Below, one piece after another: positions 12,001 to 23,809 of a stretch of 64,000 nucleotides of DNA. A model generated the notes under the pieces. It did not search any database. It was not told the origin of the DNA and was given only the letters and a program-made list of their open reading frames with translations. Position numbers and translations under genes: made by a program. Source of the DNA: Planococcus citri (Eukaryota; Arthropoda; Insecta; Hemiptera; Pseudococcidae); the NCBI RefSeq assembly GCF_950023065.1, contig NC_088679.1, positions 1,674,001-1,738,000 of the forward strand, read 5' to 3'. Each line of letters starts with the position of its first letter. Position 1 is the stretch's first letter.

Positions 12001-15000
12001 GGAACCTTTTGAGAACCGAAACCAGAACCACTTATTTTCAAAGGTTCTGAAAACCACAACCATCACAACCAATTCAAATCCAAACGGTTCTCAACACTGA
12101 CAGCAATTGATCTGTTTTCAAGCAAAGTGAATCGAATCGAATCGAATCGAATCATTCACAACCGATTGGCGATTGAACAAATTGATCAATATCTAGGTGA
12201 ATCATTCGTGAACGAGTTGATCTATAGTTACTGAATCATTTGCGAACGAATCGATTCGTATAAGTGAATCGTTCGCGAACAAATCGATTCGTATAAGTGA
12301 CTCGTTCGCGAACGAATCGAATCATTAACTTTTAACTTATTTTTGATGACTCATTCGCAAACAAATTGATTCATTTACTCAATTTTTGATGAATCATTCG
12401 CGAACGAATTGATTTGCATAAATGACTCGTTCGCGAACGAATTGATTCATTTAATCAATTTTTGATGAATCATTCGCGAACGAATTGATTTGTATAATGA
12501 CTCGTTCGCGAACGAATCGATTCATTTACTCAATTTTTAAATTTTAATGAATCATTCGCGAACAAATTGATTCGTATAAGTGACTAAGTGACTCGTTCGC
12601 GAACGAATTGATTTGTATAAGTGACTCGTACGTGAACGAATTGATTCATTTACTCAATTTTTGATTAATTATTCGCGAACGAATTGATTCACATAAGTGA
12701 CTCGTTCGCGAACGAATCGATTCATTTACTCAATTTTTAATGAATCATTCGTGAACGAATTGATTCGTATAAGTGACCAAGTAACTCGTTCGCGAACGAA
12801 TCGATTCATTTACTCAATTTATGATGAATCATTCGTGAACCAATTGATTCGCATAAGTGATTCGTTCGCGAACAGATTGATTCATATAAGTGACTCGTTC
12901 GCGAACGAATCGAATCATTTACTCAATTTTTGGTGAATCATTCGCGCGATTCATTTACTCAATTTATGATGAATCATTCGTGAACCAATTGATTCGCATA
13001 AGTGATTCGTTCGCGAACAGATTGATTCATATAAGTGACTCGTTCGCGAACGAATCGAATCATTTACTCAATTTTTGGTGAATCATTCGCGAACGAATTG
13101 ATTCGTATGAGTGACCATGTGACTCGTTCTCGAACAAATCAATTCGTATAAGTGACTCGTTCGCGAACAAACTGATTCATTTACTCAATTTTTGATGAAT
13201 CATTCGTGAACGAATTGATTCGGATAAGTGACTCGTTCGCGAACGAATCGATTCATATAAGTGACTCGTTCGCGAACGAATCGATTCATCTACTCAATTT
13301 TTGATGAATTATTCGCAAACGAATTGATTCGTATAAGTAGACTCGTTCGCGAACGAATCGATTCATTCACTCAAATTTTGGTGAATCATTCGCGAACAAA
13401 TTGAATCATTCTTTGTCAATCATTCGCGAACGAATTGGTTCGTATAAGTGACTCATTCACGAACGATTTGATTCATAAATATTAAAGAAAGGTGTCCGCC
13501 TGGAAATCAGGTCAGATGCGGCTAACTTGAACTGACCATAAGGTCGATGTTGACGCATTACATTGTTCAGAAATTATTTCAACTCCGAACTTCGACTCTC
13601 TCTCTCTCTCTCTCAAAAAAACCACAAAACTCTCGAGCCTCCTCAACAATCAAATCGCCTGCTACGCCTTAATCGAAATTGTCAGTCGCTTAATTCAGCA
13701 CTCGGAAATAGAAAACGTCATTTTCATTCCGTTCTACACACCTAGATTTTAAAAGATTTGAAAAAAATGGTCGATAACGTGGATGGATTTTTTTTCCTTC
13801 AAAAATTAGAGCAAACTTTCAATTCAAAGAACGTAATAGTAAAACCGGAGAGAAATAAATACATAGAAAGAGAGAAAGAAAAATGTGAAAGCGGATTCTT
13901 CTTCTTCTTCAGATGAATAGTACATACAAATGGTATAGATAACAAGTTTTCCAAGCGCGTCATGCATAAAAAATGAATACATTTTTGTGGCGTAGTGAAT
14001 TTTTACTTTAGTAGGTAGCTAAGCTTATAGCATGGCTGATGGTTGGCGCTTGGCGCTTGGCGCACTACACATTCGCAGCAGTGTAAATTTCATGGTCGTG
14101 CAGAACTTCATTAATAAATGATTTTAGGTCGCAGCGACTTGAAAACCTCGTGTAAAATGGTGTAAGTATAGCAGTAGGGTAACACACGAATACCGAGTAT
14201 GTAACGTATAGCTATAGCTCTGCTGTAAAACTAAAACTCTGTGTGTGACCTGATGTCTTATATACTGTACTATAAGCTTAGGTGTTGGTATTATAAGGTA
14301 CTGTTGCATAAAAACAAAAAGGAAAAAAAAATACACGAGCTTTTCCATTCTGCCTTTTATGTATAATGGCTAAATTTACAAGCATATTTAGGTTTATTTT
14401 CTCCAGTCGTTTTCTAGCCTCTAGCGGACAGTTTTTATTACCATTTACCTTCTCGTAACTAGGTAAGATATAGAGGGTACAGTAAGCTCGTACAATCTAG
14501 TACGAGTATATATATATGGTAACCATACATTTGGGGTACAACGATAAATTTCTGACACAATATCATACATGAACAATGAGTGCATGAGGTTGCTATTATT
14601 ATAAATTTATATCGAAGGGCAGAGCTACGTAAATTTTTCATTATTTTAAACTACTTTTGAGCTTTATGACTTAGTTTTTTTTTTTTTTTTTTTAATTCAG
14701 GGCTCTAAAAATGACCAATTTAGCATACAATTTTTTCAAATTACTAATTTGTTAGATTTTAATAATTATTTTGCATCTAACTTATCGCTAATTTTCATAT
14801 TTTCTTTCTGTTTCAGGTGAGTGCAGAATTTTTATCACTGAAATTGAAATGGATGAACGTAATTAGTAAGTCTGTAATTTTCATGTTTCGCCATCGCTTC
14901 TACTTTCTAGTAAGGACACTTACTACTTACTCTGGATATAGGATTATAAATCCACCTTTAACGTTGTTACCAAATTTCGGACATTTACTAGACGTATTTT

Positions 15001-18000
15001 TATGTTTACAAATATTTCGCCTCTTCCTTCCTTCTCCTCCATTCCCCTTCTTTATTTTTTTTCTGAATGGAAAATTTCACGCTCGAAAGTCGACTCGTCG
15101 AAACGTTGTCGGCAATTATTATGACAAGACGAGTAGCGTTTCTACTGTTACCGTATTGTAAATTTATAGTTCGTCAGGTTTTTGAATGGTGCTAAAGTTC
15201 AACAGATATTTGAGTGAGCCACTTGACAGAACTCGCCCCTATTCGTGCTTGCCGTTGCCGTTGCCGTTGCCGCACCGAAGCACCAATCAAAGTAACCGAT
15301 AGCGTAGAAAGCGATGATGTGCTAATTATAAAATACTACCTATATAAAATAACCCGATATTCAACAAGTTGCCATTTCCGTATGATTTTTACTCGACGAA
15401 ATGAGTGCATTAAGCGAAAGAGAAAAGGAAAAAAAAATCGCGAAAAGCGTGTATCGAATTTCTAAGTTTATACTTTCATGTAAATTGCTTCGGCGTATTA
15501 ATGATAATAATAATAGAGAAAAAGTTTAAGAGCACTTCGGAAAAAAGCTACGGTAAATTTTATCAGATCAGACTTTTACAGGAAATACACTTGTCTTCTT
15601 TTTTTCCCTACTGTGTTATTATTCGCGTTAAAGTACTCTCGTCGTGAATTTTGTTGTTTTTTTTTTTTTTGCTTTTTGAACGCGTCAAGAATGGTGAAGT
15701 TGTTTTTTATGCACTTTTTTTAATCTCTTTTTTGTTTTCAACGTTGGGTACTGTTTATATAGATTTAAAGATACTTTTGGAGTGGTAAGTTAGGTTATTG
15801 AAAATCAACTCTGCGTATAATTTGACAGAAGTAAGAATGGTGGTGTTTTTAAGGATAAATTGTTTTCAAAAAATATCTACACCTATCAATATATCGCAAT
15901 TACCTGTGATTGGGCAGTCATAACTTTGGGAATGTTTCACTGCAATTGTGTATTAGAAACCACTTTTGACATGGGCTTTGAAAAGGTAATCGCAACATTT
16001 TTTCGAAAAATGTGGGTCTCGAAAAAGTGCACCATCTCTCACTATGTTTTCTTTGTTAGGCATTTGATTCGGAAGTGAAAAATTACTCATTCAAACTGTA
16101 TGCTTTTGTGAAAAAAATAGATAGCTACAAGTGTGCAAGGGGTTCCCTGGTGAGCTGGAACATTCATTTGGTTTTTGAAAACCAACTCTGAAAGTCTCGT
16201 CAACCGTATAACGTGATCGTTTATTCATTTATTTATTTATTTATTTATTTTTTTGATTCAACTACTCTCTAAGGTGATATCCCAGCTCGCACTAAAATGT
16301 CAAAATTGAACAACGTAAAATCATAAAAAAGGATCCTAAAATATACCACTAACACAAATCAGATGCTGAAATTCATTTCTCAATTTTTAAAGAATTTTTA
16401 AAATTCAAAATTTGGCCAATTTCCTACAAAAAAAGAAGAAATTTGATGAAATTGACATCAAAAAGGTTTAAACTTGGTTTACAGCCTATTCTCGACCTCC
16501 AGAGTAGATCAGTTGTGGTTTTGAGCTATTCAGCAGCATCTAGCAGATCTTCTTCTTGGTGCCATTTCACCCCTAAGGGGATATCGTGACTACGATGCCG
16601 CAGCCGCCATTTCCGTGACCCTGATACACCAACTCCCTCCATGTATCTCTTTTTTTGGCACTCCTGATGCACGCCCAGAAGGTACATACATCCAATGACC
16701 TTCCAGATGCAGTCTGTCCACCTCGTGGGAGAACGTCCGCGCTCTCTTGTTCCCTCCACCTTGCCTTGAATGGATAGGGACTCCATTTCATCTTCCCTTG
16801 TGACATGTCAGAAGTATTTGAGGATTCGACTGAGTACTGCCACCAACAACCTCTTCTGGACAACAATTTCTCCCAGGACGGACACATTAGTGCTCTTCAC
16901 CATCCATCGGATCCGAAGCATTCTACTCCAGCACCACATCTACAGTGAGTAAATTTTTCTCCTGTCTCTTTCGCATACTGACCAGGTTTCTGACATGTAG
17001 AGAAAAACTAAGAAAACTAGAGTGTTTTTACAAGCCTTATCTTTAGAGTCTTGCTCACTGCTGCATCTGATCATATCTTCTTTAGGTGAGACATTGTGCT
17101 TTGTGTGATTTGTGCCCTACTCAGGACTGTTAAATTACTGTAATTTATTCGCTGTTAAAATACGGCATTTTACTGTATTTTACCAATTTGGATATGAAGA
17201 ATTATTTGTAGTTTCACTTCAAAGTTCTGAACTTCTGACATGCCCTGAAGTAAAATTTCGTCTGTGAGGTGTTATTAGCGAATATAGGAAATTTTCCATA
17301 GAAAGTTTCTGAAAATTTATAGAGAAAATTTTTGGGAAAACTTTAATTGAACGACAGATTAAGGGAATTGCACGACAGGAAAATCCCACGACAAAATCAT
17401 GTTTTTGAATGACAGTGCATTGAACAACAAACCTCAAAGACAAGCATATAGAAAATTCACACCTTGAGAAAGCGAATGCACGACGAACATGGGAAAGCCC
17501 GACGAAATTATTTCAATTGCCCGACAATGCAAATCATTCGAAAATGGGACTCAACAGTAACAAAAATAACATTTTTTCACACCTTACAAGTTTGGATTCT
17601 CCAAAATTTTGGCCTTCACTCCGCTCTCACAAAATGTTCATCTTTTCACAAGTATTTTATTCAACTTATTTGGCTCAATTTAGTGTATGAGTAGGTACAT
17701 TATTTTTCAGTTATAAAACTCCAACTTTTTCAAAATTTTGTCTATCCTCTTACAAATACTTAAAAATTTTGCTTTTTTTCCTTTAAAGGTTGTCAAATTT
17801 GTAATTTTTATACCCCCAGCCTCCTCATAGTGACAACATTAGTCAAAATATTGAGAGTAAAAATTTAAAAAATAAAGTACACATGATTTTATTTCTTTGT
17901 TACCCCCCTCCCCCTCAATCATAGCTACAAAAAACCCGGCACCAAATCCCTGTATCTTTGAAAGTGCCCAATCCGCTCTTTTGTGACAGTAGAAGCAAAA

Positions 18001-21000
18001 AATGTGCCTCTAGGGCAGAAGAGGAAGAGGGGTAGGTAGGCCAAACAAGGCTAAAAAGGCACTTCTCATATAATTATTCATACACGTTCTTATGTTACGT
18101 TAATATCTTTAATAATTAATTGTTTTTGGAAATTTTAATTTTATGAAAAAATTTGTCACTTTTATCATTATGTCGTCGTTCATTTACTAAAGTCGTCGAT
18201 GCATTTCATTCAATTTGTCAGTCATACGCTGGCGTTCACTTAATTTTTTTGGCTTGCATTTGAATTTTTGTTGTTGTGCAATGGTTGAAAACGGTTTATG
18301 TCATTAAAAAAGTGGTTTTGGGACGTTAGCATCTGTCGTGCAAAACACTTTTTTTTGTCGTTCAAATCATTTAATCTGTCATGCGTCCTGCCAATAAATG
18401 GCACCCAAAATTTTTGTCAACTTTCAAATCATGAATTTCCATGGAGATTTATAAACTAAGTACCTAAAGAAAAGTTGAAAAAAAGCGTTGAATTTTGCTT
18501 TTTGGTAAATTATGGTAAAATATGGTAATAAACTTTTGGTAAAATACTGTAAAATATGGTAAAATACTGCCGTAATTTACCAACATAAATTACCGCACAG
18601 CTGCGTTTTTTGGTGCATTTACACCCAGTGCGGTGTAAACGCAGTGAGTAATTGCTTTTATGAAAGACCCCCTGGAGTGTGAGATGGCATAAATGCAGTG
18701 CAGATGCAGTAAAAAAACGCGGTCTACTTCAACAAAACCAGTTTCCAGTAGAACAGAGTAACAGCGGATTTGAAAAAAGGGAGCAGATTTGAAAACATGT
18801 GGGTGTAATAACTGAAAAGTGAGACTAAAACGTGTATTTCTTGTCAATAGGGTACTCTGTGTTTCATCTCAGCTTCACTGCCTCCTTTGTTATTAACAAC
18901 GGATCCCAGGTACATGAATTGATTCACCACTTGGACTCGCTCAATTTCCTGTATTTTAGGCAAGTTGTTCTCATGCGAATTCATAATCATGATCTTCATC
19001 TTTGCTTTATTCATCAGCAAGCAGGGATGGAAACCGTAACCGAAATTTTTAACCAAAATGAATTTTAACCGCTAAAATGAGGCAAAAACTGTAACCGTAA
19101 CCATAACCATAACCAAAATTATTGATTTGAAATTTTTTAACCATAACCTTAACCGATTTATTTTTGTGTTTTGGTTAAATACATAACGGTTATTTTTTTG
19201 AGTAAAAATCTCATTTTTTTTCATGTGAAATATGACATTTATTATGATTTTTGAGAAAAAAAGGTCTCAATTTGTGTAAAATTTTCTTCAAACTCAAAAA
19301 ATGGCTGTAAAATTGCGTTTTTTTCGTTGTTTTGGACGCAGACGCACTTTTTTGACATAGAAGTGCAATTAATTTTTGATAAATGAAAGAAAACCGTAAC
19401 CTTTATTTTTAACCGTAACCTTTATTTTTATGGCTTATAACCATAACCCTTAACCGTAACCATAATAAATAATTTAAAAAAAAATAACCGCTAAAAAATA
19501 ACCGATATTTTTTTTTCATTTTGGTTTCCATTCCTGTCAGCAAGCCATATTTTGCACTAACCGCTTCCACACATTTCAGAAAACTGATCATATTTTTGAC
19601 GCTTGAGGCAATGAGGGTTGTGTCATCAGTGTAGTGAAGATTTGACATTTGTACACGTTCAATTGATACTTGTCCCTGTCATTTGCCTGAGCCATCGTCG
19701 GTGGCACTTTCTGCTACAATTAGCTGTAGAGTCTCTTGAATTATAAATTCTCTGTATAGGTTGAATAGAAGCAGGGATAGAATGCAGCCCTGTCGTGCTC
19801 CTCTCTCTGGGTAAAATTTCTCCAATATTGTTTCTCTGTTGATATGGACATTTACCATGGTACCATGCTCCCCTTGTACAATTGTTTCATTAGCCACACA
19901 GCTGTATTGGTGCACCTATCTTGAGTAGAATGTTCCACAGCTTTTGCCATTGTACGCAGTCAAATGCTTTCTTGTAATCGCCGAGACATAACACAGTGCA
20001 CACATTGTATTTGCGTGCTTTCTCAATCAGCAGACTTTCCAGTTTTTCAAAAAAATTCCATAAATAGGATCAAAATGAAATTCAGCCCATATAGGTAAAC
20101 TTGAATTTACTATACTTTGTGACCCTTTTGACTATGGCTCGAGCAAATCTTTTCAAAATTGGTTTGTGCCTGTAGTCCAAATTCAAAATTTTATTTTATG
20201 GTTATTTTTGAAAAAATGAAATATTTGTCATTCGAATTTCGATATTCAGTCGAAAAATGCTCAAATTCGGATATTTTTAACCTCCCGAGTAGTAAATCCG
20301 AGTTTAGGAAAAGTTACTGAATTCCAGTTACAATCTATTTATCCATTTTTTTTCGAAAACTGGAGAAATCAAAGGTCTATTCGAGGCTTTAGGACTACTC
20401 AAAATTATACCAAATCAACGGAGGAGGTCAAAAATTAGGTTGCAACCTAAATTTCAGCTTTTTTCGTTTACTCGTTCGCGAACAGTAAATTTTTCATTCA
20501 CTTTTTTTTTCTTCAAACGTGATCACTGGAGAAAGTTTTGGATTTGAAACCAACTCAAACGAATTCTGAAGATTGAGTATATGACGAAATCGATAAAACT
20601 TGAAGGGGTGAAACTTCAAGTATGTTGAATAGGACCCCTTCCACTACAGGATAGGCATCGCAAAAAAACCTTTTGTAGGAATTAATCCGAATACCTAAAT
20701 CCTCACTCATTTCATCTAAAATTCCAAAGCTAAAAAATCGAGTGAAAAAAATGTACAAATAGGCTAAATACATCTGCAACACTGTAAAGACGTGTTTATA
20801 GATAGAAAGACTCGTTTGTTTGCAGACAGGTCAAGAATGGAAAAAAAATTGCCGCAATTCCGGGCAAATTGATTCGTTTACGTGCCCCCAACCGCATCGC
20901 ATCGTGCCCGCGCTGGACACCATTTTTACTTCTCGGACGAGTACTCGAGTAAATCTTGAAATGCGACCCGAATGAGGAAAATTTTTTTCATTTGGCGCGT

Positions 21001-23533
21001 TGCAGTCGTCAAACAGTATTAATCTAGGTTGTTCGTGTGGTTGTTATGTGTACCTTGCTACCTACTCGCAGGCTACGGTTGTGCCCTATCCCCCTATATT
21101 CACATACAAGTGTACCAGGTATACCTACCTGTAGACTATACTGTAGTATACATATATGTACGATGTAGGTACTCGTATTATCGACACGCTTACTATTTAT
21201 ACTCGTAGCATTTTTTTTTTTTTTTCATACCTACGTTTCGTCGAAACAATTTTCCAGACGGTTGAAAGGAAAGTAAACCGGAAAATTGGAAGACGTATCT
21301 ATCTACTGCAAATATGAACAAAGTAAACACTAAACAAACCAGCCAGCGAAGAGAACGGCGAGGCAAAAAAAAAAAATAACGCCGCGATGTAAAAAAGCAA
21401 AGTATCTGAAAGAGGAAGAAAAAAACGAGAGAAAAAAAAACCTCTACATCAAAAGAAACGAAAAGAATAAATTAAGGCTTGTAAATTTTCAATTTTCTCT
21501 TTCAGTAATTTTCACGAGGAAATATTGTTTCAAATTCTTAATATAAAATTCTTTGCTATTGACGATTGTATTAAAAACGCGTTTTCGCTCGCTGTCGAAG
21601 CCGAACCCCGTATTTAATTCGTTTAGTAGGTTAATTACCTATCTTACCTACACCTGTTACAACACCATCTATGTTATCGCACTCGTGGTATCTGACTTGT
21701 TGTACGATTGTTCGAAAAAACTCGCGTTTCGTACTGCTTTTTCCCTCTTTCGTTTTAGAAATTGATTTTAGAGCATTTTCAAATTTTCCAATTCTTTGGA
21801 TAGATTTTACCCGATGAAATTGGGAAGTTAAAAATTGTACTTTATACCGTAATTTCAAAATGCTCTGTCATAACTGGAGCTTCTAGAATTTTTTTTGAAA
21901 ATTACAGTTTTCCAAAAAATGTTGTAAAATTGGTCAAAAATAAGTCGAGCGGATCGTTAACAGCGTGCTGTGGTTGATTTGGATAATTTTAGGGCACTTT
22001 TTGAAAATTTGGAATTTTAAAAATATGACTAGAAGCTCCATGAACGACTTGAAAGGAATTTTGAGTTTTCAAAAATTTGATGGAGGCTTCAAAACTGCTC
22101 AAAACTGTTCGAAATCGTTAAAATCGATCGGTGGGGGGGGGGGGTCAAAAAGAGAGTTCGTTTGAAATGTCAGTTTTCTTCGTCCATTTGGCGAAATTAT
22201 GATTTTTTTAGATTTTTGGCCGGAATTTGATTCAAGTATTAGAATTAACCAAGAATCGAAAAATACATTCTAGCGTCTGAAATTTTAATTGGTGATGTAC
22301 TTAGGTATTTTAGCGTGCTCTTTCGATTCAGTTTTGTCTCGTTTAAAAATTTGTCTGCTAATTTGGATCCTTCTCTTTGAAATTGAAAACTCTCATAAGC
22401 AAAACTTAAAGTACTGAAATTTATTTTTAGATTTTTTGAAAATTTAAAAAGCTACATTAGTTTTTTATTAAAAATGTTTTCTTCTTCGAACAAAGCGAGC
22501 TTGTGTGAACATCTATTTTATTTCTGAGGCTATTTTGAAGCCTCCAGTGAGTTTTTGCATTCCACAGTTTTTTAATTTACTGCTCAAAAGATGTGTTTTT
22601 TTCCAAACCACGAAATATCCTCTCATACATAAAATGTTTATCCGTAAAAATCGATTGACCTACTGTAGATAATTCTATTTACATTCGAGGAATAAAATAA
22701 TTGACAGTTTGAAAGTTCAGAAGACTAATAAAAGTTTAATTTTATGCAGGTATAATTGATCAATTTTTTAAAATGAGCGAAATATGTAGTACCTTACTTC
22801 ACAATTTATTCACATTTTGACCTTAATTTCACGTATCTTACTTTTACTATAATTATAAACATCGAACGTTCAAGTACTCCTCAATGTTCTCCATGCAAGA
22901 TCAATAGATAGATATTGAAACCATTCTAATCCAAGCTACTTGCATTTCTAACTGAAAAAATATATCTACACTCTACAGTATTTGTTACTTCGTCGTCATT
23001 GTCGTCGTCTGAGTTTCTAATGAAAAAATATCTTTCTAATATGATTGATGATTTCGATTTTATTCCAATATCGCACTAACAATGCACAGTACATTTTGAA
23101 AAATGACAGATTATATGTTCCATTTGCGGAGAAAATGCCATCCAAAATCTCAATATCTCAAGATTATTATTACTATTGACAAAGGTTTCAAATCATGCGC
23201 CGACGAGGAAGCTACAAAAAAATAGATAACTAACGTAGGTAAGTAAGTCGTAAAATGTGTGCTAATCAAGTACCTACATGATAAAAAAAAAAAAATGAGA
23301 AAAAAACCAAAACCAAAAACGAAAATTGAAAAAGAACATGAAAAGAAAAAAAAACAGGTACGATTACTGTACACGAAATACGAATGTATAAGAATGTATT
23401 AGCAAGCGTTTACTTACGCAGCTCTGACGATAGGTAACCAACCGTCTTCGGGTGCCAAAAGTAAAGCGCAAAAAATTTGAAACCAAAGCAGGAAACCGGT
23501 TTTTATGAGCCGGGTCCCCGAGTGACCCCTCAT
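5910..23533 (-). CDS. Rdl: GABA-gated chloride channel subunit (Rdl), 5' part: exons 1-2
   Basis: Cys-loop ligand-gated anion channel of neuronal membranes, the main inhibitory GABA receptor of insects and the cyclodiene/fipronil target. Two coding exons are visible on the minus strand: 23533-23418 (start Met, hydrophobic signal peptide) and 6007 to about 5910 (mature N-terminus). Exon 1 ends in GCT GC and exon 2 starts with A, so the junction rebuilds an alanine in phase 2. The joined protein reads ...PIVRAATHGGGMLGDVNISA and then ILDSVSASYDKRVRPNYGG, which is the conserved start of mature insect Rdl. Splice signals are GTAAGT at the donor and TTTTGCAG at the acceptor. The intron is about 17.4 kb and full of transposons. 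Ligand-binding loops and TM1-4 lie outside the window. Confidence 0.9.
7082..7700. repeat. TTTACCAA-type minisatellite
   Basis: A tandem run with an 18-bp unit, roughly ACCAATTTACCAAAATTT, itself two diverged 9-bp halves. It is very regular from 7100 to 7440, then decays with CCCCAGCAATTTACC variants to about 7700. Because 18 is a multiple of three, the minus strand stays open for 108 codons as a KLVNFG repeat; that open frame is a by-product of the period. Confidence 0.9.
8440..9560. repeat. Dispersed repeat shared with 38.1-39.4 kb
   Basis: Matching landmarks occur in the same order in both places: CGTATTTACGGCAAACTGGT (8773 and 38168), GAGATTCGCCAAACCATG (near 9239 and 38550), and GCGCTGAATACGAATAT-like text (near 9364 and 38674) followed by an A/T-rich then CCCC-rich stretch. 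The first landmark also occurs at 48751. No coding potential seen. Confidence 0.6.
11440..12090. repeat. Degenerate GAACCATTTG-rich repeat
   Basis: Dozens of GAACCA/GGAACC/CAACCG words with variable spacing, many in the form GGAACCATTTGGAACC. It is not a clean tandem array; it looks like an old expanded low-order repeat next to the palindromic satellite that begins near 12115. Confidence 0.55.
12115..13480. repeat. Palindromic satellite array 1
   Basis: A tandem array whose core is the perfect 14-bp palindrome TCGTTCGCGAACGA, alternating with 'AATTGATTCGTATAAGTGAC' and 'ATTCATTTACTCAATTTTTG' spacers. Related units show one-base drift (ATTCGCGAACGAATT, TTCGTGAACGAATT). It begins with a short (GAATC)n run at 12127-12152. 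CpG is strikingly retained in the core against an AT-rich background. It lies in Rdl intron 1, and the same family forms array 2 at 49.2-51.6 kb. Confidence 0.93.
17100..18842. mobile_element. Insertion splitting the RTE LINE, with TTTACC/GGTAAA ends
   Basis: The RTE reading stops near 17095 and resumes at 18844, so about 1.74 kb is foreign. Near its ends are facing repeats: ACTGTATTTTACCAA around 17171-17190 and TTGGTAAAATACTG around 18535-18570, with GTAATTTA near both. This suggests a foldback or inverted-repeat element, but I could not fix exact ends or a target duplication. Confidence 0.5.
19022..19536. mobile_element. Non-autonomous hAT element, 515 bp, 8-bp TSD
   Basis: Starts CAGGGATGGAAACC and ends GGTTTCCATTCCTG, giving 14-bp terminal inverted repeats with one mismatch. 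It is flanked on both sides by TCAGCAAG (19014-19021 and 19537-19544), an 8-bp target duplication as expected for hAT. The interior is low-complexity AACCGTAACC/AACCATAACC text with no transposase. It sits inside the RTE LINE, between the YxDD box and the KTKIM-like block, and removing it reconnects the LINE reading. Confidence 0.92.
21790..22380. repeat. Dispersed repeat related to 3.4-4.1 kb
   Basis: Shares ordered landmarks with 3400-4090: GGCACTTTTTGAAAATTT, ATGACTAGAAGCTCC, GGTGATGTACTT, TTTCGATTCAGTTTTGTC. It contains a G(10) run at 22133-22142. No coding signal. Confidence 0.55.
23418..23533 (-). CDS. Rdl: Rdl exon 1 (signal peptide exon)
   Basis: The start codon is at 23533-23531 in an AAAAATGAG context. 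The 38 full codons encode MRGHSGTRLIKTGFLLWF, then QIFCALLLAPEDGWLPIVRA. A basic N-region, a hydrophobic stretch (FLLWFQIFCALLL) and an Ala-rich end suit a secretory signal. It is followed by a consensus donor, GCGTAAGT. The exon ends in phase 2 and joins exon 2 at 6007 in frame, giving VRAAT at the boundary, as in other insect Rdl proteins. It is identified by position, splice phase and joined sequence; signal peptides themselves are poorly conserved. Confidence 0.85.
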
Positions 23534-23809
23534 TTTTTAAGTTTATCGCGGGGCTATTCCATTATTTTTCGTCGAGGAAAAGCCCGGCAAACCGTACTGA
23601 TGCGATCCGAATTCACAACTGGGAGTGGTGGCTCTCATTGGCGGCGACTATTTGGTCCTATGTTTTTTCGACAGATGGGGCGCGGCAGCCCGCATTTGCG
23701 CAAATCTTTTTGCCTATTACTATCGATCGTAGCGCGCCGGGCCCAACGCGTAAGCTTTTACGTACGTACGTACGTACCATATCTACGTATACACGTATAC
23801 GTCGTATAG
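23534..23809 (-). promoter_or_regulatory. Presumed Rdl 5' UTR and promoter-proximal region
   Basis: A 276-bp gap between the broken Orb-like exon and the Rdl start codon. It is GC- and CpG-richer than its surroundings (about 23560-23760) and ends in an (ACGT)n palindromic run at 23757-23777. No TATA box stands out. If Rdl is transcribed from here, its promoter abuts or overlaps the Orb-like fragment. The assignment rests on position only. Confidence 0.35.

Larger units (their letters stand above)
16520..20050 (-). mobile_element. RTE-type non-LTR retrotransposon, broken, with nested insertions
   Basis: Read on the minus strand, the pieces fall in RT order. 20050-19920 gives YKKAFDCVQWQKLWNIL. 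19915-19679 gives ERGARQGCILSLLLFNLY (RT palm, GxRQGCxLSP-like). 19648-19550 gives HYTDDTTLIAS (the catalytic YxDD box, here TDD). 19013-18844 gives KMKIMIMNSHENN and NQFMYLGSVVNNKGGSEAEM. 17090-16940 gives a frameshifted KTLVF...SETWSV. 16887-16526 gives the tail ending in RGRSPTRWTDCIWKV and RDTWREL. This is the typical RTE/endonuclease-reverse transcriptase C-terminal layout. Frames are broken in several places, so the element is dead. It is interrupted at 19022-19536 and at about 17100-18842. Confidence 0.88.
6008..23417 (-). other. Rdl: Rdl intron 1 (about 17.4 kb)
   Basis: Bounded by a GTAAGT donor at 23417 and a CAG acceptor at 6008-6010 (minus strand). It holds most of the left-half repeats: the minisatellite at 7.08-7.7 kb, the palindromic satellite at 12.1-13.5 kb and the RTE LINE with its nested insertions. 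No other Rdl exon was seen, and the phase match between exons 1 and 2 makes a missing exon unnecessary. Stretches at 9.6-11.3, 13.5-16.2 and 20.1-21.7 kb show only simple sequence and short chance frames. Confidence 0.8.

Noticed and set aside
12697..13081. Plus-strand frames reading MTRSRTNRFIYSIFNESFVN and similar
   Set aside because: These are translations of the palindromic satellite; the repeats in the protein follow the DNA period and there is no independent coding signal.
12115..13480. CRISPR-like appearance of regularly spaced palindromes
   Set aside because: Spacers are themselves repeated, the DNA is from an intron-bearing eukaryote, and no cas-like genes are present.
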